From assembly GCA_037157565.1 (NCBI GenBank), contig JAZHRO010000012.1, forward strand, positions 7,714,501 through 7,778,500: a stretch of 64,000 nucleotides of DNA. The letters are read 5' to 3'. This DNA comes from Thalassia testudinum (taxonomy: Eukaryota > Streptophyta > Magnoliopsida > Alismatales > Hydrocharitaceae). The notes beneath the pieces were generated by a model. That model worked only from the letters and a program-made list of their open reading frames with translations, was not told the origin of the DNA and did not search any database. The position numbers were made by a program, and so were the translations under genes. This document shows positions 12,543 to 24,382 of the stretch, piece after piece; within the stretch, counting starts at the first letter, position 1, and every line of letters begins with the position of its first letter.

Positions 12543-13955
12543 ATGGCTGATCAACAACCACCTTCCCCACCCCCGAACCAACAGGAGTTGATTTAGAGAC
12601 AGTTGGAAGAGTTATAGCAAATGCAACAATGGTTCCAATAGATGAATGGTCAGGGTGCTCAACCCCTGAAGGATTTTTATGATCCTTCAAATTACGAGGA
12701 TCGTCCCGGCATTGTGATCCCCGCTAGTGATGTTGAGATCAAGCCCCAGGTTTTGAGTTTGATTAAATACTTCCACGGGCTTGGCTCAGAAGACCCATTC
12801 CAACATTTGGAGGATCTGATCACCCTAGTTCAGACTGCCAAATCATGGAATGTGGATGAAGAATAGATGCTCATAAGACTTTTCCCCCATTCAATCAGTG
12901 ATAAGGCTTCACATTGGTATTGTACCATTGGAAGACCGATTGTTACTTGGACAGCTTTGAAATCGGCCTTCTTAAAGAAATTCTTCCCAATTGGATGAAC
13001 CAATGCTTTGCAACGGGCAATTACCACTTTTTCCCACTGGCCAAGGGAACCATTTCATGGGGCTTGGGAGTGATTCCAGGATCTGTTGCAGAAGTGTCCA
13101 CACCATGAGGTGCCTAAATGGCAACTTGTGCAGATTTTCTATCACGGGTTGAATGATCAACTCCGTCATCATGTGGATGCTTCTTGCGGAGGCAATTTCT
13201 TCAACAAAGATGCAGATAGCACACATGATTTGTTCGAGGAGATGAGCAAAAACTCTATAAACCATGCCTCCATGGAAACCTTCAACCGATCCCAACAAAC
13301 TAGATTAAATGCCAATGAGGTCCAAGATTCTCATACATTTGATATGGAATTGATCTGCAATAAATTAGACGAGGTGGATCTGGTTGCTAAACGAGTGGAA
13401 GAGTGGATGTTCGGACACTCTAATACTTTTAGTTCCACTCAATCCCAGAGCTCAAGATTCCATTCTTCGCAAGCTCCTATGGGACAGAAGTTTGTGAGCC
13501 AACTTGAGTCGGCTCGACCTCCGAGCTAGCACTTCTCGGAACCTTATGGGTTCCAAACTGAGGCCTTTGATCCAAGTTTTTCTGATCCTTTTTACCCTTC
13601 ATCCTCATCTTATGAGGATGTTTATGTTGTACAAGAGAACGCTAGGTCCAACCCTTACTCAAACTCCTATAATCCTGGTTGGAAAAATCACCCTAACTAC
13701 TCTTGGAAAGATAAAGGGCAGCAGACCCAATATTGACCCAACTATGTATTGCAAAAACCAATGGGTCAAGGTCATGTATATACTCAGCTGCCTCCGAATC
13801 AGGTTAATCAACCCATGTGGAATGCCCAACAACTCGCTAGGCAGGCTAATTTAAACCTAAAGATGGTAGAAATGCTAGGGTCAATGCTCCAACTCATGCA
13901 ACAAATGAAAACTTCACTAGATACCTTGCAATCCGAACTTAGTGCAAACAACTGA
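12543..13955 (+). pseudogene. Athila-like gag
   Basis: Capsid precursor gene of the 6916-18623 element. The ATG at 12543 opens MADQQPPSPPPNQ. The capsid core follows with YFHGLGSEDPFQHLEDL, a SHWYCTIG box, LKKFFPI, and CPHHEVPKWQLVQIFYHGL. After 13530 the frame shifts, but the typical YNPGWKNHPNYSW string (about 13670-13710) and a final coiled segment (MVEMLGSMLQLMQQMK) to 13955 are visible. In-frame stops at several places (for example after WNVDEE, 12865) show it is no longer translatable as one protein. It is homologous to the minus-strand gag at 3726-4942 and 18814-19277. Confidence 0.82.
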
Positions 13956-14177
13956 CAGCCCAGATCTCTACCATCACAACTTGTACCAAACCAAAAAATG
14001 TGTAGAACCGAGGCATTGGGCCTCAAGGGTTTGGTAATAGTGGGGAGCCACATGCTCAAGCTCATGCTATCTATCAGGCTACCCCAGTCCCTCTCGGAGC
14101 TAACCAAGTTCCTACCATAATCAATTGGGAGTCTCCTATTTTGCCCAACCCTCCTCAAGGCACTAACAAACAGCACT

Positions 14178-15063
14178 TTGCCACTACAAATACCATCACC
14201 GAGTAGTGGTAATAGATACAAGGGTCCCACCCAAACCCACGTCAATACCATTAAGACCCATAATAAGAATTCTAGACTCCCAACTAAGAATGTAATCAAC
14301 AAAACATCAGAGTCTGATTTGGGAGTATGTTGTTGTTGTATGGGCAAACAGAAAAAGCCGGAGGAGAAATTAGAGGAAAGGATGTCCTTACTTCAGGCTT
14401 TCAAATTGACAATCATTTTACTCCTCGCGGCTATTGGATCAATCCCTGCCTACGCCAAAGCTTTATTGAATTCATATAAAGAGAAGTGTAGAGTAGGATC
14501 TGAAAGCACTAAGAGAATAGTCTTGTCTGACAACACAAGCACACTAATCTTAAACAAGCTACCCCCTAAGAAGCAAGACCCGAGAGCCCCGTTGATTTCC
14601 TGCACAATAGGAAACATTACTTCTGACCGAGCCCTCCTCGACTTGGGTGCTTCCATTAATGTGATCCCTACCTCACTACTTAGGAAACTGGGTCTAGGCC
14701 ACTTGAAACACACTGACATAACCCTGCAGCTGGCTGATAGATCTATTACAAAACCAAGGGGTCTCTTGGAAGATGTTTTAGTCAAGGTTAATGATTTGCA
14801 TTACCTTGTTGCTTTCATGGTCCTTGACATGGAAGCACCAAAATAGCTCAACCACACCTCGATTATTTTGGGAAGACCTTTCTTGGCCATCGCCAAGGCA
14901 AGGATTGATTGTGAATTGGGAGATATAGACATCACCTCAGGGAATAAAACAAATCGATTTAATATTTTCGAGGTCTCAAAGAAGGAACAAGTTAAGTGTG
15001 GTTTGATGGAGGAGCTTGGCAGAATAGAGGAGGTAATGGCCATACACACATTAGACAACCCTT
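14178..15063 (+). pseudogene. Athila-like aspartic protease region
   Basis: An open frame of 222 codons (14178-14846) followed, after one TAG, by 65 more in the same region (14868-15065). It contains LLDLGASINVIP, the DLGAS form of the protease active site seen in Athila/Tat elements, then LADRSITKPRGLLEDVLV and IILGRPFLA. Unlike the minus-strand copy at 3252-3659, the catalytic Asp is kept. No RT follows: after 15065 the sequence diverges from pol, so the element is pol-deficient. Confidence 0.82.
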
Positions 15064-15187
15064 AATGGCTAACCCAACCCAAACTCAGGAAGAAAATCAC
15101 AAGGTTGCAGGGATAATTGAGGGCAATGAAGACATGCAACCAACTGTGGCAAATTGAGATGAGGAAAATATTCATGAAATTGGGAAT

Positions 15188-15658
15188 ATGTTGGAAGATT
15201 CACATGATCAAGTTAAAACCCACCAATGTCCTCATTTTGAGTTTTTAGAGTTTGAGGTTCAAATAATGGGTGGAAACCATGAAGATCATAATGGTTTGAT
15301 CAAGCACCCAGATTTTGAGGATGTAATTGAACTTTGGGGAGAAACTCTTGAAAAGCTTAGTATTCTAGAGTACATACACACATTACAAACCCACAACACA
15401 TCACAAAACCCTCATCGTCCTTTTTTACCCAACCATTGCACAAATCCTACACCCACCCAAACCCCCTTTGTATTGAGTCAACAAAACTCTTATTGGAGAC
15501 CATTTGGGCTCTCCCTACATCACCAACTTGCCACTTTCATTGATCATCTCTTTGACAAGCCCACATTCACTCTCCGGGACCCATATCTTGGGGCCCAGAA
15601 AATTTGTTCTTGTAGTCTCAATGTTTATAATTTTTGTTTGAGGATTGTGCCTAGTTGA
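15188..15658 (+). other. Unassigned ORF after the protease
   Basis: A 156-codon open frame following the protease remnant. It is acidic in the first half (GGNHEDHNGL, DFEDVIELWGETLEKL), with a Pro/Thr-rich middle and a FGLSLHHQLATFIDHLFDKP string. I recognise no RT, RNase H or integrase motif. It may be a degenerate extension of the polyprotein, or chance. It is the last open stretch before the non-coding 3' part of the element. Confidence 0.3.
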
Positions 15659-15659
15659 A

Positions 15660-17016
15660 GGCACTAAACTCATCATGTGTATAAACTATTTTGGAGTTGA
15701 CCGGAGTTTCACGTAATAATTGTGATATTCTTCCTATTCTGCCCTCCTTTATGCTTTTATTTTACAATGAGGATATTGCATTAGCTAGGAATGGGAGAGT
15801 GAATACTTTATGATTTGATAATTTCCTATTATTTTAAAAAATAATAAATAAAAAATTCAAAATAAAAAAAATGAATTAGGAGAAGAAAACTTAAGCATTA
15901 GGAGTTATTAACTTTAGAAAATGATACTTTAGGACATGAACACTTAGACTCTTCAAGTCTTCAGACTTAATCAGTCTGGGTGTACACTCGAGCGTGGACT
16001 TGGTCTTGAGTCCTTACCAAGTTAACTTTATTTTAATTTGGTAAATAAATTGAGGTGATAAGTACACCACTTATCAACCTATCATCTGATTTGAGGGGAC
16101 TTTAAGTCTAAGCATCTACACACTGTTTGCACTAACTCACTTTTCGACAATTTTTACAGAAATTAGGTAGCTAATGAACTTTCTAGGGTAGTATGGATGG
16201 CAAGTTATTGTAGGTAACAACCCATTGGCTAGTTGTTCAGAGCTCAGCTACATGACCATATTAATTATACTACTTTTAGGTAAATCTTAAATCAGGGAAG
16301 CCACCTACTTAAAAAAAGAAAAAATGATACTCAAAAATAAAAAGAAAATAGAAAAATAGAAAAATGAGAAAAAAATAAAAATAAACCACACTTCACCACA
16401 TGAGTATGGCTGGCAAGTTGTCATGGGTAACAGCCCGTTGGTCGGTTGTCCAGAGCCCAGCTAACAAAAATGCACAAATAATTCCCAAAACACTTAGGGA
16501 AGAAGTGGGGAAGTAGAATAAACTGGGGAGATATACACTGGGTTTGCCTTTGTGTTGACCCCATAAAAAATAAAAAAAGTAGGGAAAAAGCTACTGATCA
16601 GAAAGATAAACCTTTAGGTAGAAACTCTTAAGGCCACCAAAGGTCATAGAAACCTAAAGTCCGTTTTAACGATTGCCTAGTGAGTTTATCACTCTTTCAC
16701 AAGATACTTAGCACTTAGAGTCTTTTTCGAGTCTTGGGTGGGTCGGATAGCCGTAAAAAGTTATCCTGAAATTCTCAACTCCAAAATTTCAAAAAAATTA
16801 GAAAAGAAGTAAAAGCAAAAAAATGTATCTTCCCTTTTCAAATAAGGCAAGGACTTGGGCAGTCTGCATTTTGGCAGACACCCGGACACTGTTGAGTTTT
16901 TGTAATTAGGTCCTTAGTTGAAATTTTCTAATGCAATCAACAAATCTTGCCTAAGTAATCAAATCTTGATTATACTTTTATACATAGCATTTAGGTTAAT
17001 TTTGCTAGGGATTAGC
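15660..17016 (+). repeat. Non-coding 3' region with a 60-bp direct repeat
   Basis: A/T-rich region without genes. A block of about 60 bp, ggcaagttattgtaggtaac ... cagagctcagct (16191-16255), recurs as ggcaagttgtcatgggtaac ... cagagcccagct (16404-16465). Poly-A-rich spacers separate and follow the copies. Confidence 0.6.
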
Positions 17017-17036
17017 AAAAGATAGGCATGGGGGTA
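17017..17036 (+). other. Polypurine tract
   Basis: aaaagataggcatgggggta lies directly before the TGATAA start of the 3' LTR. The G-run is in the expected place for plus-strand priming, though a few pyrimidines interrupt it. Confidence 0.55.
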
Positions 17037-18623
17037 TGATAAATATGCATTTATTCATGATAAAATGCCTACTTATGTTAATTCCTAAGCTTAACATTGC
17101 ATTTAGCAATGTGAATAATGCATAACATTCATCATATTGCATTTAGGATAATTTGTATAAATTACATAATAATCTATATATTATTGTGGCTAGGAGACGG
17201 GGCGATACATTTTAGAGCTTCAAATGAAGAATCCAACTGTACAGATGGATTCTAATCGATGATCGCAACCCAATGGCATGAAAATCGATCCAATCAGATA
17301 TCCGTAGCACTTTCAAGGAGCATTTGAAGATGAACAGGCCAGATGATGCCACGTGACATCATCCAAACTGCCCAAGGACTACCCTAAGCACCCCCATCAT
17401 TTCTCCCTTGCACCTCAATCGTTGGATCAAGATCCAACGACTGGGATGCCTCCGTGCCCTCAGCAGCAAATTCCTCCTCGAGACACATTAGCACCTGCAG
17501 AGCAACGGTGGAGCAACGCACTCACAAACCAGCAACCAGCATTCAAAACCTCCCACTCCCCCTGCATCCTCAGTGCGCACGTGGATTTCAATTGAAGCAG
17601 CTCGATCAGCATCTAGCGGCATACAACGCATTGCGTGGCACAATCAGACTCGTTCAGCCTTCACGCGCGATGGCACGAGACATCCCACGCAATCAGGTCC
17701 ACATGCATGAGGCACGTGCAATATGGAGCGTCCCTTGGTGATCCAATGGTTGGGATGCATCCTCACCTGATCCAACCTGCATGCACGGATGATAGTGGTG
17801 GCGTATGATGGCCTTTAGCGACGTCCAAGGCGGGTCTTCAGCGATGTTTTAAATGTCGTTGTTGACCCGTACCCGAGATACACCCTCCTTCCACCACTAT
17901 ATAAAGCCCTACATCCCTCCCATTTCTCTTCATCCCTTCCTCTGCTCTCCTCACCTACTTTAGAGCTCAAAACACACTTTGAGCTTGTGTCCCAAGCCTT
18001 TAGGATGCTCCACTCGAGAAAAGAAAAAGTATTTTCCACCCTCTCATCACCATTCGTGGAGCTCTCATCGGCCATCTACTCAACCCTATTCCAGGAAGTA
18101 GATCACGGCACGACGCCGCCCATCCTCCCCTCATCTTCCAACGCCATTCTCCTTCCTCCAACTCAACATCTTCATCTGGGCCACGTCAACGCAACTTCGT
18201 CCTCCGAGCAGTCGACAAAGAGGATTTCTCTCACCCCCTTTCCCTTTTACTGTTTTCATAGTGTAGAAGCATTTGTAATAACCATTTGTAAAGCATTTAT
18301 CTAGAAGTAGTTTTTGATTCTCTCTCTTCCTTCATACCTAGCAAGTAGCATAGTTCTTTCCTGCTTTCTAGAATAGCTTAGTATAGATAATATTCCTGCT
18401 TGTTTCCACACTATCTTAAAACATAAAAAGAAAAAAGCAAATACAAAACACCAAAAAGAAATCAAGCGAAATGCAAATTTCAAAGAAACAAACATCACCT
18501 CCCCGTGTTCGACTTGGGACTTCTTTTCAAGATTCGGTAAATTTTATTTGATAGCGAGTTTTGTGACTACAAAGACGGATTTCTCAAAACCCTAACTTTT
18601 CCCTTGTGAAAACCCACCCATCA
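17037..18623 (+). repeat. 3' LTR of the Athila-like element
   Basis: Copy of 6916-8499 with the same ends and TATA box (17898-17905). The duplication ACAAT follows at 18624-18628. Confidence 0.88.
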
Positions 18624-18813
18624 ACAATCCTCAATTGGCCCTTCAATCAATCCCTTTAAGAGAAAATAACATGTAAATAGATGAGGTATTCATTAATGTA
18701 TGCCTGTAGCGTAGAAAATGCTAGAACATCCAAGCACAAGCTTAACTGATTTCTCAGTGAAATGCATGCTTTAAATAGAAGTCTTAGTCCACTTAAGTGG
18801 ACCTATCAGGGGC

Positions 18814-19277
18814 ATAATCAAATCAAATCATTGAAGCACTCCCAAGTCTCATGGAATTGCTCCCCATCTAATTGAGTAAAATCCATGATCTCCTACCTGA
18901 AGTAGTTGGTTTTGCTTATTGGGAAGTATTTCTTCAAGAATTCTTCCTTAAGGGCGTTCCAATCATTCACCCTTACATCCAAGGTGTGATACCGGTGTTT
19001 TGCCTTGTTCTTGAGGGAGAAGGGAAAGAGGGTCCTCATTAGAGCTTCATCAATAAAGTTCTGAAGTTTCACCGTGGAGCAGACCTCGGTGAATTCCTCT
19101 AAATGCCGATAGGGGTCCTCCCAAGTAGTACCATAAAAGAAGGGCAACAAGGATATGGTACTACTCTTGATCTCATATGGATTATCCCCTGCCGGTTATT
19201 TCACTGCTTGAGCGAGTTGGTTAGTCAGAATGAAGTAGCCTCTCAGGGTCCTCTGTTGATTTGCTCCTTGATCAGCC
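18814..19277 (-). pseudogene. Athila-like gag, N-terminal half
   Basis: Minus-strand gag start of the oldest element in the nest. ATG at 19277 opens MADQGANQQRTLRGYF. After a frameshift near 19190 the frame from 19150 reads PFFYGTTWEDPYRHLEEF, LFPFSLKNKAKHRY and LKEEFLKKYFP, and after a TAG it continues to DFTQLDGEQFHETWECF and LCP at 18814. There it is interrupted by the solo LTR and resumes at 4942. It is homologous to the plus-strand gag at 12543. Confidence 0.8.
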
Positions 19278-20632
19278 ATTTCTTCTCTCTTTTCTCTTTG
19301 GTGGGCTCTCCTGAGGATTCTCTCGGGCTTAGGATCAAACACTAGACTACCCTCAAGAGAGCGTCTACCAAGTATGCAATATCTACTAATCATAATTCAA
19401 GTTGTTGCCAATTGAGTAGGTGAAACTCCCACTCAACAGATCGATCGAAAAGGGTCAAGGTGATGTCCCTCCGTTCCCACGTAAGCGGTATAAGGGGAAA
19501 GTAGCTACTTGAGATCCTGACCAACTCTGTTTTGAAGGGGCTGAGGTAAAATTGGTTGAAATAGATGGCCAAATAAGTTATTCAATGCAGTTACACGACC
19601 TCAGCCAACCTTCAAGTGCCCTAGGACTTATACCTTGCTTCGATTATACTCTCAAGTGATCTAGTGAGAAGTTACTCCAAGGACGAAACTAAGGGATGCA
19701 AGTGGGGAAAACCCTTCCTTTGAGGCGATGCGAATGCGGTGCCTCTAAACTACCCTTTTGTTCCTTTAAGGGGTGTCCCCCTCCTTGAAATATAAAAACA
19801 CTTGGTCACAGGATAGTACCACCACCACAAAGTGAAATAGGAGGGTCTACACCAATAAAGAAATCAGTGCCTATAGCCTTAAGGGACCAAGACCTAGTGC
19901 GGTGCCTAGTGTCAGAAGTGTGCATCACACTACAAATTAATTTGATTTTGAGAAGAATCGTACACAAGTCCCTTTTGATTAGATCAAATGTGATTTTGAT
20001 TTTAAGATCGAATCTGATTAGCAGTCCTAATTTCAATTAGGCAGCCACTGAATTAGGTTAATTCAATCAATTTGGTGGTCTTGAGATTTAATCCACATGC
20101 AATACGTGAACAGGAATTGGATGCAAAGATAGAATGATACCTGACTCAATCAATCTCTGTGCAGATATGTACACAATGTAAGGAAAGAGATTTAGCACGC
20201 TGCTCAATCACCCCTAAATGCACGCACCTAAGGGTATGCAACTCTTAAATAGGCAACTTAATATTTTTTATTTTTTTCTTTTTAGAGTAAGCAAGAAGAA
20301 ACTGAACCTCTTACACCACAAAGAAATAGCCCTAGATGCTAAAGAAAATGGGGAAGACCCCCAAAAATTAGCCTCGATACTACAAGGGCAGGAGCCTGAA
20401 ATGAAATAAATTCGACGACGAAGGAGAATCCCCTTTGAAAGCGAGATCCAGGTCTCCTTCTCTTTGCGTCCTCTCTACGTGTGTGGGCGTCGCTCAAGGT
20501 CGACGTTGTCGCTTAGCTGCGCTTGTCGTCTTGTCAGATTCCTCAAATAGAAAAAATAACAACTAGTCAGATCAATGTGCACCTTAGAATAATCCCAAAA
20601 TATAATCACGAAAATCTATTGCGTCTATTGCC
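19278..20632 (-). other. Untranslated leader of the minus-strand element
   Basis: About 1.35 kb between primer site and gag. Short frames only; nothing recognisable. Such a leader length is normal for Athila-like elements. Confidence 0.45.
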
Positions 20633-20652
20633 TCCTCGAAAATGGCACCATT
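20633..20652 (-). promoter_or_regulatory. Primer binding site of the minus-strand element
   Basis: On the minus strand, TGGTGCCATTTTCGAGG follows the LTR end ...CTCGTTCA (20653) by two bases. It is related to the plus-strand primer site at 8503. Confidence 0.65.
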
Positions 20653-22790
20653 TGAACGAGAGTTTTTCTCTTGTTAGAAAAATATGTCAGAGAAATAGAA
20701 TACGTCATCGTAAGACAAATCGCGTGGTGGAAGAATTCCCAATCAAAAATGTTTAACAGTCAAAACTAACCACGAAAGTTAAGTGTATCCACAGGGAGGA
20801 ATAGAATAATAAACCCACCAATATTTTCAGTGCATTATTCGAATACTTTGTACGAGGGTAATACGATGCAAGATAAATTTGTTAATAAGTTGACGCATCA
20901 AATGAGATAAAGAGTGACTTGAATGAGCATGAATGCGAAATACAAAGAATCATGAGGGTTTCTTAGCAAATGCTACACAATATAAAATATTATATCCAAA
21001 AATCCAACTCTTCAACCATGGTCATTTAATCTAATTGACCTCCTCTTGTAGTAAAACTTGGGAGGTTGTCTTCCCTCAACGTACGCACGGAGGACGCCGA
21101 CGAGGCTGAGGAGCTCGAGGAAGGTTGAGGCGGACGAGAGCTTAGCGTCTGAGTTGATGGCGTGGCAAGAGATGGCCGTCGGTTGCCGGCCAGAGAGGAG
21201 GAGGCCAGCGGTGATGGGGTTGTTGCTACTGATTGGAGCCACTGCGGGTAGTGCGAGCCACACGCAAGGGTGGATGCACATGCACGTAGTCGCACGTGGC
21301 GAATGGGTGGCACCGGAGGGTTGTTGACGCCGAGGAGAAGTGGCTGCGAGATGAGGGTGTTGGGTTCCTTCCTTGGTTGCAGCAGGTGGAGAAAGAAGGA
21401 GATAAAGAAGGCAAAGTTGACGGAGAGCTGGCAGTTCTAAGGTGGCTGCTTTGTTACTGCGGTCGACTCAAGGGTTGGTCGTGTGCAAGGGTGGCACTTC
21501 CTGATTATTTTTGAAAACCCTAAAAACAACAAAATAAAAAATACAAAAATACAAAGTGCGGATTTGAGAGGCGAGAGAGAGAATCAATTATTTGACTAAC
21601 AATTTGGCCTCCTTTGATGACCCTAGATACTCCACTATCTAGGTGTTACAAATTTCAAGAGTTGATCGATTTTACGCGTTTCAATGACAAATACCCGCAT
21701 TTATAAAATCGCGTAAAATCTACATCACTAACTAACCTAACTAAGCGAAACCCTAATCTAAGGTGGAGGGGAGGGGGGGGGGGGGGACATGTATGTGATA
21801 TTGGTGATGGTGGATGTGCAACGACCTCTTGATGGTGGCAGTTGGCATGTGTAGGTGGTGTTGGAGAAAGCAAAGGTGATGCGAAAAGAAATGTAATGAT
21901 GCACAATGAAGATAATTAGCACAAGATAATACTAAATGGAATTATATTGTCTCAAGAAGAACTTCATGAACATTCAATTAAATAAACAACAATAGAGAAA
22001 TGCTTGCAAATAAAGAACAACAAACTAACTCTAGCTAACAGAATCTCCACCTTGCGAGTAGTGCCACAAGGGGCCATCGGCTTATAGAGGGTGGTGGTGA
22101 CTAGACCAAGACCTCGAAGAGGTTGTCTACATGTCGCACTAAGGAATGGCACGCCTAAGCTATGGAGAAGCAAGGGCATGACCTAAAGAGAAAGAGAAAA
22201 TAACTTGCATAGAAAAAATAAAAGAGCGAGAGTAGAGGAGGGGTCAGCCTAGTTGATGGAGACAAAGAGGAGGGCGGTGGTGGTGCTCCAAGGAGGAGGG
22301 CACCCCCAGCCTCTCAGTTGGTCGACTTTGAAGTGGTGAAGGTGGAGAAGCTCCTCTAATGGAGGACGTCCTTGGAGGAAAAAGAAGAAGATGAAGGTGG
22401 ACGATATATATATATATTTGAGTCAGAATGATCATGTGTGTGCCACTTGAAGATGGGTTTTTATGGGAGGTGCAACACCTATGGAAATCACCACTTATCA
22501 TGGGATTTCAAGGTGTGCATTGAGTTGTGCCTTTCAAAGATGGAAATCGCCATCTTTCAAGGATTGGATTTGCCGCCAATTAGGTAGGAATTAAGGTGTG
22601 ATCAATGGTTTTTCTCAACAAGGAAATCGCTACCTTTGGTGGCCTTGATTTTTCTCCAATTAGGTTAGTTTTCTCTTTATGGAAGGCGCCAATTTTTGTG
22701 GGATTTTGAGTGTTGGACAATGGGTTTTGCAAAAAGTGGCAATTCTCACTTTTTGTGGGATCATGTTGTCGCCAATTTTACGGGGTGTAG
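20653..22790 (-). mobile_element. 5' LTR of the minus-strand Athila-like element
   Basis: The left edge at 20653 is fixed by the primer site. The first 200 bp match the solo LTR at 4943 (shared strings such as cgtggtgga and gtatccacaggga). The right edge is not visible: similarity fades and another LTR-like repeat appears by about 22800, so the end given is approximate. It contains a run of about 15 G near 21771-21785 and an AT dinucleotide run near 22407. Confidence 0.5.
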
Positions 22791-24382
22791 AATAGGAAAG
22801 GGTGTTGGTGTGTGTGTTTAAAATTCGTAAAATAGATTATGTAGAATTAGGTTGAATTAGATTAGGTTGATCACCTAACCTCGGTGCGTATGAACCTAAT
22901 TAGATCTAGTGAATCCAAGTAGGTTTGTGCGAACCCAATTAATTTTATGTGCACCTAATCAAGTAATGAGTGAACCCAATTAAATCTAAGCTAGCCCAAT
23001 TGACTCAGGAAGAGTTAATTCAAGTCACACCTAGCCCAATTGGAAACCTAATAGGGAATTGGGATAGGAAGAGTGAAATTGGGATATGGGTAGGCTAATT
23101 GGGATAGTGGGTAGTAGGGATAAGGTCGTGGATAGCTGGATAACACTGTGGATAGTGTTATCCAACTTTTGGGATTGTGGGATGAGGTCAACTAAGGTAA
23201 ATGTGGTTCTAGGTTTGGGTCAGGCTATCCAGGGTTTGGAGGTAGGGATAGGATTATCCTCTTCTCTCTTCTCTTTATTTCATGCAAGCTCTCTCTCTCT
23301 AGTCTTCTGTCATCTTATTCTTCTCTTTATTTCCTTCTCCAGCAATATTTATTTCTTCCTTTGATTAGTCTTTATTCAGATCAGGGTCGCCTCTTGATCT
23401 CCTTATTGCCTGCAAAACAGATAAAATATCAAATAGCAAGATAATTGCATATTATTCTATGTACAACTATGTAAAATGATGCAATGTATGATATGCTGCT
23501 TATGAATGCAATATTCACAGAATATCTAGGTTTTTAACATTATTTAGGTTAATTAAGATCTATGATTGTTGCGCAATTACCTATAACTTTATTTTGTTTG
23601 GCCAACTGAGTAGCGAGGTGTAGTGGGTACGTGTTACTGTTGTGAGTAGTTGGTGTTGTTGTTTTCATACCTTGTAGTGGAAATAACTGGCTATGTGCCA
23701 ATGCAAAGTAGTTACCTACATGCATATTACGTACACCGTAGTTACCATTTCACCTTGGCTGAGACCTTGGGGTAGTTAACTAGATAATAAAGCAGGTATG
23801 GGTCATCTTATTAGCTAAGGGGGTGTACCATATCTAATCTACTATTTAGGATACTGCAGCGAGATCTCCTTAAGCCTTCCGAGGGAACTAATTTGGCTAG
23901 ATTTACAACTAGAATATTGAAAGGCACAAATAATGGGATTAATAAATGACAAATCGGAATAATTATGAATAACACCCATTTTCTTTGTTTTTTGTACTTG
24001 CTTACTTATGTTCTTTTCCACTATTTTTGCTACTCTACTCAGTGTTTGTTAATGTTTTCTGTGACCTCTGTACTTAGGTCCTGATGAGATACAGCCAGAT
24101 CCTGTGGCTGTAGGAGTTGACGGTGCCGATTTGAGTGTGGCTCCATAGTTGTGGTAGATGTTACCATATCTATCCTAGTTTCTTTTAGTAGTATTTAATG
24201 TTACTTTGCATTAGTTATGTATTCGTACGTATGATTGCTATGAATGCTTCTTTTGAATTATCTAGTTCAGTTAGTTTCTCCTCTCATCATTATATTTGTT
24301 ATGTGATACAATGCATGTGGTTATTATATTGAATAGTAAATCAACTCGGGTTCCTACCAGGGTTGGGGCTTGAGTTGTAACA
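22791..24382. mobile_element. LTR-like repeat related to 8882-12157
   Basis: Shares with the solo LTR at 8882-12157 the segment agattaggttgatcacct (compare 8980) and the terminal 350 bp (ctactcagtg..., cctgtggctgtaggagttga, ending GAGTTGTAACA at 24382). It lacks open frames with domains. The left boundary is uncertain. Confidence 0.5.
23138..23163. repeat. Perfect 10-bp inverted repeat
   Basis: GGATAACACT, six bases, then AGTGTTATCC, able to form a 10-bp hairpin inside the LTR-like repeat. Confidence 0.75.

Larger units (their letters stand above)
6916..18623 (+). mobile_element. Non-autonomous Athila-like LTR retrotransposon
   Basis: Complete element with 1584-bp and 1587-bp LTRs, both TGATAAATATGC...CCATCA, and a perfect 5-bp duplication ACAAT at 6911-6915 and 18624-18628. 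The order is LTR, primer binding site (8503), leader, gag (12543), protease (14178), long non-coding 3' region, polypurine tract (17017) and LTR. No RT, RNase H or integrase is present, so it would depend on a relative for mobility. The two LTRs differ by roughly 5-10% by eye, so the insertion is not recent. A solo LTR sits in the leader at 8882-12157. Confidence 0.88.
4943..18808 (-). mobile_element. Solo LTR, split by a later 11.7-kb insertion
   Basis: Read on the minus strand it starts TGATAGGTCC at 18808 and ends CCGTTCA at 4943, a TG...CA terminus pair. The 5-bp flanks are ggggc (18809-18813) and gggac (4938-4942), a target duplication with one change. Removing the insert restores the host gag reading through the CPHHQ codons. 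Without the nested element (6911-18628) it is about 2.15 kb with no coding capacity, so it is a solo LTR. Its end resembles the LTR edge at 20653, so it is the same family as the element it hit. Confidence 0.75.

Noticed and set aside
21771..21785. Run of about 15 G as a possible quadruplex
   Set aside because: A single homopolymer in a decayed LTR; no conserved context supports a function.
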